A DNA stretch of 64,000 nt from Paenalcaligenes suwonensis (GTDB lineage Bacteria; Pseudomonadota; Gammaproteobacteria; Burkholderiales; Burkholderiaceae_B): positions 1 to 64,000 of the forward strand of contig NZ_JAANPV010000003.1 in assembly GCF_011290505.1 (NCBI RefSeq), given 5' to 3'. The notes beneath the pieces are model-generated. The model did no database searches. It saw only the letters and a program-made list of their open reading frames with translations, and was not told where the DNA came from. Shown here piece by piece: positions 56,302 through 64,000 of the stretch (the first letter of the stretch is position 1; each line of letters starts with the position of its first letter). A program made the position numbers and the translations under genes.

Positions 56302-58920
56302 TTGGAGGCGTTAGAGGCTGTAGTTGCAGTTGAAGGCAGACCACGGGCTCATTACCTGATCGACCAATTAGTGGATTTTGATGTTGAACAACACGGCAGC
56401 CTGCACGACAAAGTGACCACGGCTTACGTCAACACCATCCCCAAACGCGCTCAACCCGCCTACCCAGGCGATCTAGGTGTAGAGCGTCGACTTAATGCCT
56501 ACATACGCTGGAACGCGATGGTCATGGTACTGCGCGCCGGCAAACACTCTAACGTGGGCGGGCATATTGCAACCTACCAGTCGGCAGCCGTACTGTATGA
56601 CGTGGGTTTTAACCATTTTTTCCGTGGCAGAACCGACAGCTTCGGTGGCGATATGGTCTACATACAAGGCCACTCTGCCCCCGGCATTTATGGGCGCGCC
56701 TACCTAGAAGGACGCATCACCGAGAAACAGCTGGATAACTTTCGCCGCGAAGCTGGACGTGATGGCCTATCTTCCTACCCTCACCCGCGCTTGATGCCTG
56801 ATTTCTGGCAGTTCCCTACCGTCTCCATGGGGCTAGGCCCACTCACCGCCGCCTATCAGGCGCGCTTTATGCGCTACCTAGAGTACCGTGGACTCATGGA
56901 GCACCAAGGTCGTAAGGTCTGGGCGTTCCTTGGCGATGGTGAAATGGATCAGCCAGAATCGTTGGCAGCGATCTCCCTCGCAGGGCGTGAGCGCTTAGAT
57001 AATTTGATTTTTGTGGTGAACTGCAACTTGCAGCGCCTAGACGGTCCAGTACGAGGGAACAGCAAAATCGTGCAAGAATTGGAAGGTAACTTCCGCGCAG
57101 CAGGTTGGAATGTCATCAAAGTATTGTGGGGCAGCGGCTGGGATGAGCTATTACAACGCGACACCTCTGGCCTATTACGCCAGCGCATGATGGAATGCGT
57201 TGATGGTGAATACCAAACCTTCAAATCACAAAATGGCGCGTATGTGCGCGAGCACTTCTTTGGCAAATACCCAGAACTACTAGAACTGGTCTCCCACTTA
57301 TCCGACGATGATATCTGGGCACTTACCCGTGGCGGCCATGATCCAGAAAAAGTCTACGCAGCGTATTCGCAAGCGGTAAACACCTCCGGCCAGCCTAGCG
57401 TTGTACTCGTTAAAACCGTAAAAGGTTTTGGTATGGGTGAAGCAGGCGAAGGTCAGAACATTAACCACCAGCTGAAGAAAATGAGTGCTGATGCGGTACG
57501 CGCCTTCCGCGACCGTTTCTCACTGCCCGTATCTGACGACCAACTGGAGGAAATGCCCTACCTAAAACCCGCCCCCAGCAGCGAAGAAGCACGCTACTTC
57601 GCCGAGCGCCGATCTACCTTAGGTGGCTACATTCCTGCCCGCATTAGCAAAGTAGAACCTTTAGAAACTCCACCGCTAAGCAGCTTTGCTGCCCAGCTGA
57701 AAGATAGCGGCGACAGAGGCGTGTCTACCACCATGTCATTTGTACGCATACTAACCACCCTGCTTAAAGACCCAAATTTAGGAAAACTGGTAATCCCTAT
57801 CGTGCCCGATGAATCGCGCACCTTTGGCATGGAGGGCTTGTTTAGACAAATTGGCATTCACTCGTATTTGGGCCAGCTTTACACCCCACAAGATGCGGGG
57901 CAACTCAGCTATTACAAAGAAGCCAAAGACGGCCAAATCTTGCAAGAAGGTATTAATGAATCAGGAGCTATCTCGTCATGGATTGCAGCAGGTACTGCCT
58001 ACAGCAATCATGGTGTAACGGCCATCCCCTTCTACATTTTCTACTCCATGTTTGGCTTGCAACGCGTGGGCGATTTGGCGTGGGCAGCGGGCGATGCGCG
58101 CACCCGAGGCTTTATGCTAGGCGCCACATCGGGTCGTACCACCTTAATGGGCGAAGGTTTGCAGCATGATGACGGACACAGCCACGTACTGTCCTCTGTG
58201 ATCCCTAACTGCATTTCCTATGACCCCACCTTTGCCTACGAACTGGCAGTCATCATTCAAGACGGCTTACGTCGTATGTATGTGGACCAGGAGGACATCT
58301 ACTACTACATCACGTTGCTGAACGAAAGCTACCCCAACCCCGCCTTACTTGAAGGGTCCGAAGCGGGCATTCTTAAGGGCCTGTATCTGTTTAAAGATGG
58401 CAGCGCTACTAAGGGCGAGACACCTCAAGTGCAATTACTGGGCAGCGGGTCCATACTGCGAGAGGTTATTGCCGCCAGCGAACTACTAGAAAAAGACTTC
58501 GGCATTCACAGCAATGTGTGGAGCGCCACCAGCCTCATCGAACTACGTCGTGAAGGCATGGCTGCAGAACGCTGGAATATGTTGCACCCTGAAGACCAGC
58601 CACGTATTCCTTATGTACAACAATGTCTGGAAAAACACGCCGGCCCTATTGTCGTCACCACCGACTACATGAAAATCGTAGGCGACCAAATCCGCCCCTT
58701 CATTCACAACACACGTTTTGTGTCGTTAGGCACCGATGGTTTTGGTAGATCCGACACTCGCGAGTCCTTACGCACCTTCTTTGAAGTCGACAGACACTTT
58801 GTTGTGTTAGCTGCTTTAAAGGCATTAGCGGATGATGGTGTTATTGCTCGCAGCAAAGTGAGCGAGGCCATTACGCTCTACAACATTGATAAAGAGAAAG
58901 TTGACCCTGCTTCGGTGTAA
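56302..58920 (+). CDS. mdeB: Homodimeric 2-oxo-acid dehydrogenase E1 (AceE/MdeB type), start region lost
   Basis: 872 residues from TTG 56302, thiamine-diphosphate E1. GDGEMDQPES...NCNLQRLDGPV is the TPP motif. Upstream in frame DIDPQETREW is still the family N-terminus (56272-56301), but no ATG/GTG/TTG occurs between the stop at 56182 and 56302. So the native start has been lost. No aceF or lpd follows; a terminator does. Hence it is probably an MdeB-like accessory E1 (2-oxobutyrate or related) and not the main aceE. Paired divergently with a truncated MarR gene. Confidence 0.75.
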   Translation: MEALEAVVAVEGRPRAHYLIDQLVDFDVEQHGSLHDKVTTAYVNTIPKRAQPAYPGDLGVERRLNAYIRWNAMVMVLRAGKHSNVGGHIATYQSAAVLYDVGFNHFFRGRTDSFGGDMVYIQGHSAPGIYGRAYLEGRITEKQLDNFRREAGRDGLSSYPHPRLMPDFWQFPTVSMGLGPLTAAYQARFMRYLEYRGLMEHQGRKVWAFLGDGEMDQPESLAAISLAGRERLDNLIFVVNCNLQRLDGPVRGNSKIVQELEGNFRAAGWNVIKVLWGSGWDELLQRDTSGLLRQRMMECVDGEYQTFKSQNGAYVREHFFGKYPELLELVSHLSDDDIWALTRGGHDPEKVYAAYSQAVNTSGQPSVVLVKTVKGFGMGEAGEGQNINHQLKKMSADAVRAFRDRFSLPVSDDQLEEMPYLKPAPSSEEARYFAERRSTLGGYIPARISKVEPLETPPLSSFAAQLKDSGDRGVSTTMSFVRILTTLLKDPNLGKLVIPIVPDESRTFGMEGLFRQIGIHSYLGQLYTPQDAGQLSYYKEAKDGQILQEGINESGAISSWIAAGTAYSNHGVTAIPFYIFYSMFGLQRVGDLAWAAGDARTRGFMLGATSGRTTLMGEGLQHDDGHSHVLSSVIPNCISYDPTFAYELAVIIQDGLRRMYVDQEDIYYYITLLNESYPNPALLEGSEAGILKGLYLFKDGSATKGETPQVQLLGSGSILREVIAASELLEKDFGIHSNVWSATSLIELRREGMAAERWNMLHPEDQPRIPYVQQCLEKHAGPIVVTTDYMKIVGDQIRPFIHNTRFVSLGTDGFGRSDTRESLRTFFEVDRHFVVLAALKALADDGVIARSKVSEAITLYNIDKEKVDPASV

Positions 58921-58943
58921 CCCTTGTTCAGCCACCGTTTAAT

Positions 58944-58974
58944 CGCCGCATGGGTTTTATGCGGCGGTTTTTTT
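58944..58974 (+). terminator. Terminator after the E1 gene
   Basis: CGCCGCAT/ATGCGGCG stem followed by seven T. Confidence 0.88.
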
Positions 58975-59083
58975 ATGCCCACACACAGTAAGGAGTACAC
59001 CTCACCCACACCCCATTTGGTTTACTCTTTATACAGGGTTTACACATGAACACACTACTTTCCCCTGTTACCTCGGAGTCCAC

Positions 59084-59548
59084 ATGACAGACACCTCTTT
59101 TTCGCTCTCATTCAGACCCGCAACACAAGACGATTTAGCCGCCATTACTGCGCTACTGTCCGATGATCCTTTGGGAGCCACACGTGAAGGGCGTGAGTTT
59201 GAGTCGGCCTATCACGCCGCCTTCATGGCGATTCAAGCACAGCGCGGTAATAGCCTTATTGTGGCCGAGCATGAACACCAGGTGATTGCTGTATTGCAGC
59301 TTACCCTTATCCCAGGGCTATCGCGCGGCGGCATGCTACGTGCACAAATAGAAAGCGTGCGCGTCAGTAATCTATATAGAGGGCAAGGTATAGGCAAAAA
59401 ACTACTGGATTACGCGATCAACCAAGCACGTATAGCCGGCTGTGGAATGGTGCAATTGACCAGTGATAAACAACGCCGTGATGCGCTGCGTTTCTATGAG
59501 GGTTTAGGCTTTACCGCCTCTCATGAAGGCTTCAAGCTGCTGCTATAA
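59084..59548 (+). CDS. GNAT acetyltransferase
   Basis: 154 residues: SFRPATQDDLAAITALLSDD, LIVAEHEHQVIAVLQL, SVRVSNLYRGQGIGKKLLDYAI (acetyl-CoA loop), ALRFYEGLGF. Similar to PhnO/Aac-like GNATs. Substrate unknown. Confidence 0.85.
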   Translation: MTDTSFSLSFRPATQDDLAAITALLSDDPLGATREGREFESAYHAAFMAIQAQRGNSLIVAEHEHQVIAVLQLTLIPGLSRGGMLRAQIESVRVSNLYRGQGIGKKLLDYAINQARIAGCGMVQLTSDKQRRDALRFYEGLGFTASHEGFKLLL

Positions 59549-59561
59549 ACAAGCCACCCCG

Positions 59562-59828
59562 CTACTCCATAAAGAGTTCTTCCGCCTCTATGGTGATCAT
59601 ATGCCTATCTTCGGTAATGATAGCGGTATGAGCATGTATGTCATCTCCATGCCCAGAAATCACCACATTCCCTTTAGCATGAAACTCAAGCGGAGTGACC
59701 ATTTCAATCTCATCCGCCGTAATTTCTATTGCCCTAACTTGTGCATAGACAAGATCATCCCCTGTCTCAGCCGTTGCAGCCAAGAGCGGCCATAAACCAA
59801 ATAGTATTGTTGCGATGATCTTTTTCAT
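59562..59828 (-). CDS. Small periplasmic OstA/LptA-like protein
   Basis: 88 residues from ATG 59828, signal peptide KKIIATILFGLWPLLAATA. The mature part AIEITADEIEMVTPLEFHAKGNVVISGHGDDIHAHTAIIT resembles one repeat of the LptA/OstA beta-jellyroll. It is far shorter than LptA (about 180), so LPS transport itself is unlikely. Confidence 0.6.
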   Translation of the reverse strand: MKKIIATILFGLWPLLAATAETGDDLVYAQVRAIEITADEIEMVTPLEFHAKGNVVISGHGDDIHAHTAIITEDRHMITIEAEELFME

Positions 59829-59876
59829 TCTGCTCTTCGAAAACAGGGCCCTTTGCCCCGCTTCTATATTTAGCAC

Positions 59877-60200
59877 ATCGCGACACTACCTATGTTAGGC
59901 ATTGCAAGCAGGTAATACGGTATATGTGATGCCTGAGGTGGCTCACCGTGAAGTTGCGCTGCAAGACGCAGCGACGCACCCACGATACGTCCACTTCCGT
60001 ATCGTGCGCGATCAACCAATTGATATAAGCATCGCTATCTGCGGTAACAATAAGAGTCATTCTGTTTCCTACCCATCATGAACCAGTTGTCATGATAGCG
60101 GTAGGCGGCGTCATAGCACCTACTTATTTTTGCCTGTCTTATTGCCCGCACCGTATAGCACGCTAGATGGTCCCGCTGAGACCACCTTTGTCAGACTAGC
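59877..60200. other. Intergenic stretch with at most a tiny ORF
   Basis: 324 bp. A minus-strand frame 60060-59890 gives 56 residues (MTLIVTADSDAYINWLIAHD...), without known domain and with Cys/His/Arg-rich end; coding is uncertain. No tRNA, no strong hairpin. Confidence 0.4.
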
Positions 60201-60422
60201 TTATACGTAAGCGACTTGAGCCGCTTGTATAGCCCGCTCAGCGAAGCGTTGAGCCTCGGCCAGTGCATCTTCAATACGGCCAAACGCCCCACTAATTGCC
60301 AAATGCTCATGAGGTGCCGGCACAATTCGTGTCTCTACTTGCCCGTTTTCCAGAGTTCTAATTTCTACTTCGTACTTCCAGCCCTCAGAGGATCCCTGAG
60401 CTGCGACTGTCCACTCTTCCAT
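60201..60422 (-). CDS. Hypothetical 73-residue protein
   Basis: MEEWTVAAQGSSEGWKYEVEIRTLENGQVETRIVPAPHEHLAISGAFGRIEDALAEAQRFAERAI. GGAGGG precedes the ATG at 60422. A beta-rich first half and helical end; no known family. Confidence 0.6.
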   Translation of the reverse strand: MEEWTVAAQGSSEGWKYEVEIRTLENGQVETRIVPAPHEHLAISGAFGRIEDALAEAQRFAERAIQAAQVAYV

Positions 60423-60555
60423 ACCACCCTCCATGTACCATGTAATAACTCTATATTCGTAACATGAAAAGTCTACCAGCACACTAGGTTATTCATTCTA
60501 CAAATACGAAACCAAAAGAAACAGCCGCTAACGCTTAGTACACAATGGTTTGAGC

Positions 60556-60590
60556 AAAAAAAATCCCCGTATTCGCGAATCGAATCGGGG
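60556..60590 (-). terminator. Terminator for the 28-codon gene
   Basis: CCCCG...CGGGG stem with inner ATTCGCGAAT and eight T on the minus strand. The only minus-strand gene ahead of it is the tiny ORF at 60671-60757. Confidence 0.7.
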
Positions 60591-60670
60591 CAATAAATGG
60601 TCTGCCATACAGCAAGACCCTGCTTTTCTTTTTTCTATAAGTACTGATCTCTTAGCTACTACGCTGCAGC

Positions 60671-60757
60671 TTAATCGTCATCTCTACCCTTATAAAGGAA
60701 AGGGAGAACAAACGAGAAAAATACCGCAACCCAGTAAATAGGCTTCATAAAATACAT
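60671..60757 (-). CDS. 28-residue small membrane protein
   Basis: ATG 60757 preceded by AGAGA encodes a single hydrophobic helix (PIYWVAVFFSFVLPFLY) and a charged end KGRDDD. TATAAT (minus strand) 28 bp upstream and a terminator about 80 bp downstream make a complete small gene. Too short for normal annotation. Confidence 0.5.
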   Translation of the reverse strand: MYFMKPIYWVAVFFSFVLPFLYKGRDDD

Positions 60758-60851
60758 AGACATCTCTTTTCAAACGATGTCATCATTATACAAATAATAA
60801 GTTCAAAAAATGTTAACAATCAATAAGTTACATTTACATAAGCTTACATCC

Positions 60852-61316
60852 ATGCTAACAACACCAGATCAGAACACCGTTTCACACCAAGCCGCTTGCC
60901 ACTGCGGAACCGTGCGTTTTAGCGTCACGCTTAGTGATGGCGTTGCCAGCGCAAGACGCTGCAATTGCTCTTACTGCCGTATGCGTGGTGCTGTCGCCGT
61001 ATCAGCCTACTTAGATAACATTCATATACAGCAAGGCCAAGACGCACTTACGCTCTACCAGTTCAATACCGGCGAAGCCAAACATTACTTCTGCTCTAGA
61101 TGCGGCATTTACACTTTCCACCAACGCCGATCCTCCCCCGATCAGTATGGTGTGAATGTGGCTTGCATAGAAGGCATGAGCCCCTTTGATTTTGCCGAAG
61201 TACCCGTTAACGAAGGGCGCGTACACCCTAACGACAGACCTGCAGGCAGTTCAAATATTGCAGGCTGGCTGCGTTATCAACCCAATACTGATCACCAGCC
61301 CACCCCAAAAAAATAA
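60852..61316 (+). CDS. GFA-family (CENP-V-like) zinc protein
   Basis: 154 residues: ACHCGTVRF, CNCSYCRMRG and FCSRCGIYTFHQ give the zinc cysteines of the glutathione-dependent formaldehyde-activating family. Enzyme activity not assured. ATG 60852 is chosen as start; 60810 is possible. Confidence 0.85.
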   Translation: MLTTPDQNTVSHQAACHCGTVRFSVTLSDGVASARRCNCSYCRMRGAVAVSAYLDNIHIQQGQDALTLYQFNTGEAKHYFCSRCGIYTFHQRRSSPDQYGVNVACIEGMSPFDFAEVPVNEGRVHPNDRPAGSSNIAGWLRYQPNTDHQPTPKK

Positions 61317-61323
61317 TCACCAG

Positions 61324-61413
61324 ATGAAAATTGCACTGCTACTACTCGCCATGGGCTTTCTGCTGTACATGCTGTTTTTACTGGTGATGCTAGGGGTGCA
61401 TCCGGGCCTATAA
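61324..61413 (+). CDS. 29-residue hydrophobic peptide
   Basis: ATG 61324, 7 bp after the GFA stop, encodes a single membrane helix (LLLLAMGFLLYMLFLLVML) and a short GVHPGL tail. Possible small membrane protein coupled to the GFA gene. No strong ribosome-binding site. Confidence 0.4.
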   Translation: MKIALLLLAMGFLLYMLFLLVMLGVHPGL

Positions 61414-61450
61414 TGACCTAACATAAACCACGCCACAGCCGAGTGCTCAT

Positions 61451-62044
61451 ATGAATAATAAAAGTAGATGTATAGCCGTGATATTGGCACTTAGTGCTTA
61501 CGCTAGCCTGCCTGTTAGCGCTCAAACCGATACCACCGTTACAACAACCGCAACCACAGGTGCTGACACTCAATTTACACTGGGTTTGCTGTACTACAAC
61601 GGTGAAAATTTTCCTCAAAATTTTGTTAAAGCACGCACACTCTTCGAACTAGCAGCCGCACAAAACCATGCGGAAGCCCAATACATGCTGGGCCTGATCT
61701 ATTTGAATGGAGAAGGTGTAGCACACAGCTTCAGTCAAGCGCTGCCATGGCTTGAGAAAGCGGCGGCCCAAGGGCATGCTAGAGCACAATACAACGCCGC
61801 TATTTTGTATGACATGGGTGATGGTACTGAGCAAAATCTGCAAAAAGCGTTTGAGCTTTACACCGCAGCCGCCGAACAGAACCACCCAGGTGCGCAATTT
61901 AACCTAGCCACCATGTACGTGAAGGGTGAGGCGGTTCCCCAGAACATTGAAATCGCACAAGACCTGTATAAAAAAGCCTGCGATCAGGATATTGCAGCAG
62001 GCTGCCGTGAGTTAGAGCAACTGTTACTACACCCTAAAGAATAG
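61451..62044 (+). CDS. Sel1-repeat periplasmic protein
   Basis: 197 residues with a signal peptide (CIAVILALSAYASLPVSAQ). Three to four Sel1/TPR-like repeats: AEAQYMLGLIYLNGEGV, ARAQYNAAILYDMGDG, PGAQFNLATMYVKGEAV. A Cys pair is near the C-terminus. Possibly protein-protein scaffold in the periplasm. Confidence 0.88.
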   Translation: MNNKSRCIAVILALSAYASLPVSAQTDTTVTTTATTGADTQFTLGLLYYNGENFPQNFVKARTLFELAAAQNHAEAQYMLGLIYLNGEGVAHSFSQALPWLEKAAAQGHARAQYNAAILYDMGDGTEQNLQKAFELYTAAAEQNHPGAQFNLATMYVKGEAVPQNIEIAQDLYKKACDQDIAAGCRELEQLLLHPKE

Positions 62045-62062
62045 ACACTGCTATAGGACAAC

Positions 62063-62097
62063 AAAAAAGCCAGCCCTACAAAATAGGTCTGGCTTTG
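62063..62097 (+). terminator. Terminator between the Sel1 gene and csp
   Basis: AAAGCCAG...CTGGCTTT stem with inner CCT/AGG, A/T-flanked; bidirectional. Confidence 0.75.
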
Positions 62098-62136
62098 AAA
62101 TTCGATACTGTCTAACGCTAATGCGTTAGGCATGCA

Positions 62137-62346
62137 TTAAATTTTTTGGATGTTCGTAGCGCAAGGGCCTTTTTGGCCTTGGCCAACTTCGAACGATACG
62201 CGTTGGTTCTCGTCAAGAGACTTGTAACCTGTCCCTTGGATTTCACTGTGGTGAGCAAAGAGATCCTTACCGCCGTTCTCCGGCGTAATGAAGCCGAAGC
62301 CTTTCTCGTTATTGAACCACTTTACAATACCAGTTTCTGTTTTCAA
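62137..62346 (-). CDS. Cold-shock protein, TTG start
   Basis: 69 residues: [33 protein letters not shown] with RNP1/RNP2. Close paralogue of the protein at 54509-54721 (same Met-less leader and C-terminal [10 protein letters not shown]). TTG 62346 is preceded by AGGA. Nucleic-acid chaperone. Confidence 0.9.
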   Translation of the reverse strand: MKTETGIVKWFNNEKGFGFITPENGGKDLFAHHSEIQGTGYKSLDENQRVSFEVGQGQKGPCATNIQKI

Positions 62347-62738
62347 TGTCTTTCCTAAATGTACTCAGGGAAAAATATCCCTCTGTAATCATGGCAGATA
62401 AGTTGGATAAACGGTAGGGGTTTTAGCAAAACTCTATGCTACTTTCACAAAAAATCGGCAATTTCGTACACGCTACACAACACCCTAATCACCGCCGCAC
62501 CTCGTATAGATTCAGATAGACACAGCCACGCATATAACGCTATCATCTTAAATGATGATGAGTCGGCATAGAACGGCTATTTATTGTCCAGTTTCTGGCA
62601 GTAAATAACCGCGCCTCAAAGAGGGCTTCCTTAGGGAAGCCCTCTTTGTTTTCAGAGCCTCATCCTACAGACCGGCACTTGCCAAGCCATGGCGCAGTAT
62701 TTTATTGTTGTGCATCTTTAGGCACAGGCATATCAAGC
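62347..62738 (+). ncRNA. Non-coding stretch with an orphan terminator; small RNA candidate
   Basis: 392 bp without a gene. A perfect AAAGAGGGCTTCC/GGAAGCCCTCTTT terminator stands at 62618-62647, but no plus-strand gene lies ahead of it. A weak TTCAGA...TATAAC promoter-like pair near 62512-62540 would give an RNA of about 100 nt. Existence of the RNA is inference. Confidence 0.3.
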
Positions 62739-63248
62739 ATGACGTCCAGAACTCTACTTTCTGCCTCTATTCTGCTGCTTAACATGGCTATACACGTGAG
62801 CGCTGAGGCGGCAACTCAACCGCCTACCGCCCCCACAACCAGCAACTGGAGAACCGGCCATAGCGTTGATCCCTACACAGGCCAACAATACCCCTACGCT
62901 AGCCTGAGCTCCACGACTACGCCCGCCATACTAAGTCTACTCTGTGGACGCTATCAAACCGTTGTTAACCTACATTGGGGGCAGCCAGTTTCTAGCAGCT
63001 CGGTAAAGGTGCGATATTCACCGCCCCTTCACGGTGATATTCCAACAGAGGACTGGGTAGCCTCAGAGCACAGCGCTACCCGTACCTTCCCTCGTGACGG
63101 CAACGAACTCTTTGACTATTTACGTAGCTCACCTACCATTATCCTTGAGCTATTTCCCGTAGATGCCGCCAGCACCATGATTACGTTTTCCACCCAAGGC
63201 GCTGATACAGCACTGCAAGACCTTATCAAGGTCTGCGGTAACAGCTAA
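62739..63248 (+). CDS. VasI/TagO-like periplasmic protein
   Basis: 169 residues, signal peptide SRTLLSASILLLNMAIHVSAEA. The region LCGRYQTVVNLHWGQPVSSSSVKVRYSPP resembles the type VI secretion-associated VasI/TagO domain. No T6SS genes occur here, so function is open. Confidence 0.6.
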   Translation: MTSRTLLSASILLLNMAIHVSAEAATQPPTAPTTSNWRTGHSVDPYTGQQYPYASLSSTTTPAILSLLCGRYQTVVNLHWGQPVSSSSVKVRYSPPLHGDIPTEDWVASEHSATRTFPRDGNELFDYLRSSPTIILELFPVDAASTMITFSTQGADTALQDLIKVCGNS

Positions 63249-63291
63249 GCTACCCATAGCGGCTTTCCCTTATTAGGCATCAGGAATCATC

Positions 63292-63507
63292 ATGAAAAAA
63301 ATCCTCACTGCATTCACACTCGTTGCGCTATGTACACCGTTGGCACATGCTGCTTCTATCCAAGAAGCTCTAGCAACCTGTTCAGCCATGAAGGACGGCA
63401 CCGCACGCTTAGCGTGTTTTGACCAATTAGCAAAAGATTTTCAAGAACAGACTGATGCTGCGGATAACGAAACCGGCGCAACCGCCTCAGCCCCTAGTAA
63501 CAAATAA
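63292..63507 (+). CDS. Small secreted protein with C..RLACFD motif
   Basis: 71 residues, signal peptide to AHAA. The mature part IQEALATCSAMKDGTARLACFDQLAKDF has the two-Cys motif found at the N-terminus of VasI/TagO proteins. With the upstream gene, it may represent the same protein split in two. Confidence 0.6.
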   Translation: MKKILTAFTLVALCTPLAHAASIQEALATCSAMKDGTARLACFDQLAKDFQEQTDAADNETGATASAPSNK

Positions 63508-63510
63508 CCC

Positions 63511-63894
63511 ATGCGACAACAGTACCACTTTCGCTCTATAGGCCCTGACACACACATCTGGGACGTTAATAAACTACTCGCCTCCACCCAATCACTACCC
63601 GTGGAAGATGTGCCACTGGATGCCATACAAGAGCTCAACGAAGCTTACTGGTATGACTTAGGGGGAGACGCACCGACGTGCCGTTCTATCGCCAACCATA
63701 TAGCCTTGGTACAAGCAGCCGATTTAACTTATCCCATTTTGTTGTGCCCCGCAGGCAAAGTCATTGATGGCATGCACAGAGTAGTGAAAGCCTTATTGCT
63801 CAAACTCCCCCATATCCAAGCCATACGACTACCCACATTGCCAACACCAGACTTTGTGAATGTTTCGCCTGATGACCTATGGTATGAAGACTAA
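63511..63894 (+). CDS. ParB-like-domain conserved protein
   Basis: 127 residues: HIWDVNKLLASTQSLPVEDVPLDAIQELNEAYW ... YPILLCPAGKVIDGMHRVVKALL. The GKVIDGMHR stretch resembles ParB/Srx nucleotide-binding motifs. No helix-turn-helix, so it is not a ParB. 3 bp after the previous gene. Confidence 0.6.
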   Translation: MRQQYHFRSIGPDTHIWDVNKLLASTQSLPVEDVPLDAIQELNEAYWYDLGGDAPTCRSIANHIALVQAADLTYPILLCPAGKVIDGMHRVVKALLLKLPHIQAIRLPTLPTPDFVNVSPDDLWYED

Positions 63895-63913
63895 CTTTTA
63901 GGTTGCCATTTAG

Positions 63914-63952
63914 CCATGAAAAAAGCTGCCTAGTAGGCAGCTTTTTTCATGG
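63914..63952. terminator. Bidirectional terminator
   Basis: CCATGAAAAAAGCTGCC/GGCAGCTTTTTTCATGG, a perfect 17-bp inverted repeat ending the plus-strand small gene cluster. Confidence 0.88.
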
Positions 63953-64000
63953 TTTCGTCTTGTCGCATAGAGGCTCATTGTCTGTTACGGTACATTTTCA

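Overview
The window looks like the chromosome of a beta-proteobacterium, most likely in the Alcaligenaceae. I infer this from protein style, moderate GC in the housekeeping genes, and gene order (tRNA-Leu, tig-clpP-clpX-lon; iscR-iscS-iscU-iscA; uvrB divergent from lexA; purL-guaB-guaA). The genus cannot be fixed from sequence reading alone. The left 18 kb is a resistance island inserted at the 3' end of guaA; the rest is backbone.

Positions 1-7265 hold the right part of a class 1 integron in a Tn402-like transposon: the end of the aadB cassette, a carbenicillinase cassette (blaCARB family), the 3'-conserved segment qacEdelta1-sul1-orf5, a tetR(A)-tetA(A)-truncated pecM block, a truncated tniA, and the 25-bp terminal repeat IRt. 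The transposon sits immediately upstream of an arsR-arsH-arsC-acr3 arsenic operon.

Positions 7266-18300 are the island itself, with the architecture I recall for GIsul2-type elements: arsenic operon, MazE-like orphan, trbJ-trbK-trbL and two small genes, a ribbon-helix-helix gene, a 1-kb non-coding control region, IncQ-type repC and repA, an AlpA-like regulator, and a tyrosine integrase facing guaA. The control region (13693-14760) holds an RK2/IncP-like oriT, an array of AATCG motifs at 11-bp pitch, a pair of IncP-like iterons, four hairpins and three 22-bp iterons. No relaxase is visible. My main hypothesis is that the island is a satellite of IncP-type conjugative plasmids, combining a mimic oriT with its own TrbJ, TrbK and TrbL, by analogy with SGI1 and IncC plasmids. 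TrbJ and TrbK share an unusual C-terminal tail.

Positions 18301-52749 carry housekeeping genes: guaA, guaB, purL, greB, an RNase AM-like PHP enzyme, comEC, tatD, lolD and a frameshifted lolC, recJ, prfB with its programmed frameshift, lysS, an isc operon whose IscU has lost most of its cluster ligands, uvrB and lexA around one SOS box, and the lon/clpX/clpP/tig proteostasis cluster next to tRNA-Leu(UAG).

Positions 52750-64000 are less conserved: two cold-shock genes that both start with TTG, acetyltransferases, a MaoC-like protein, several small membrane or periplasmic proteins, and a head-to-head junction where a marR gene and an aceE/mdeB-type dehydrogenase E1 gene have both lost their 5' ends. 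Genes were identified by reading translations, motifs and neighbourhood; no database search was run.
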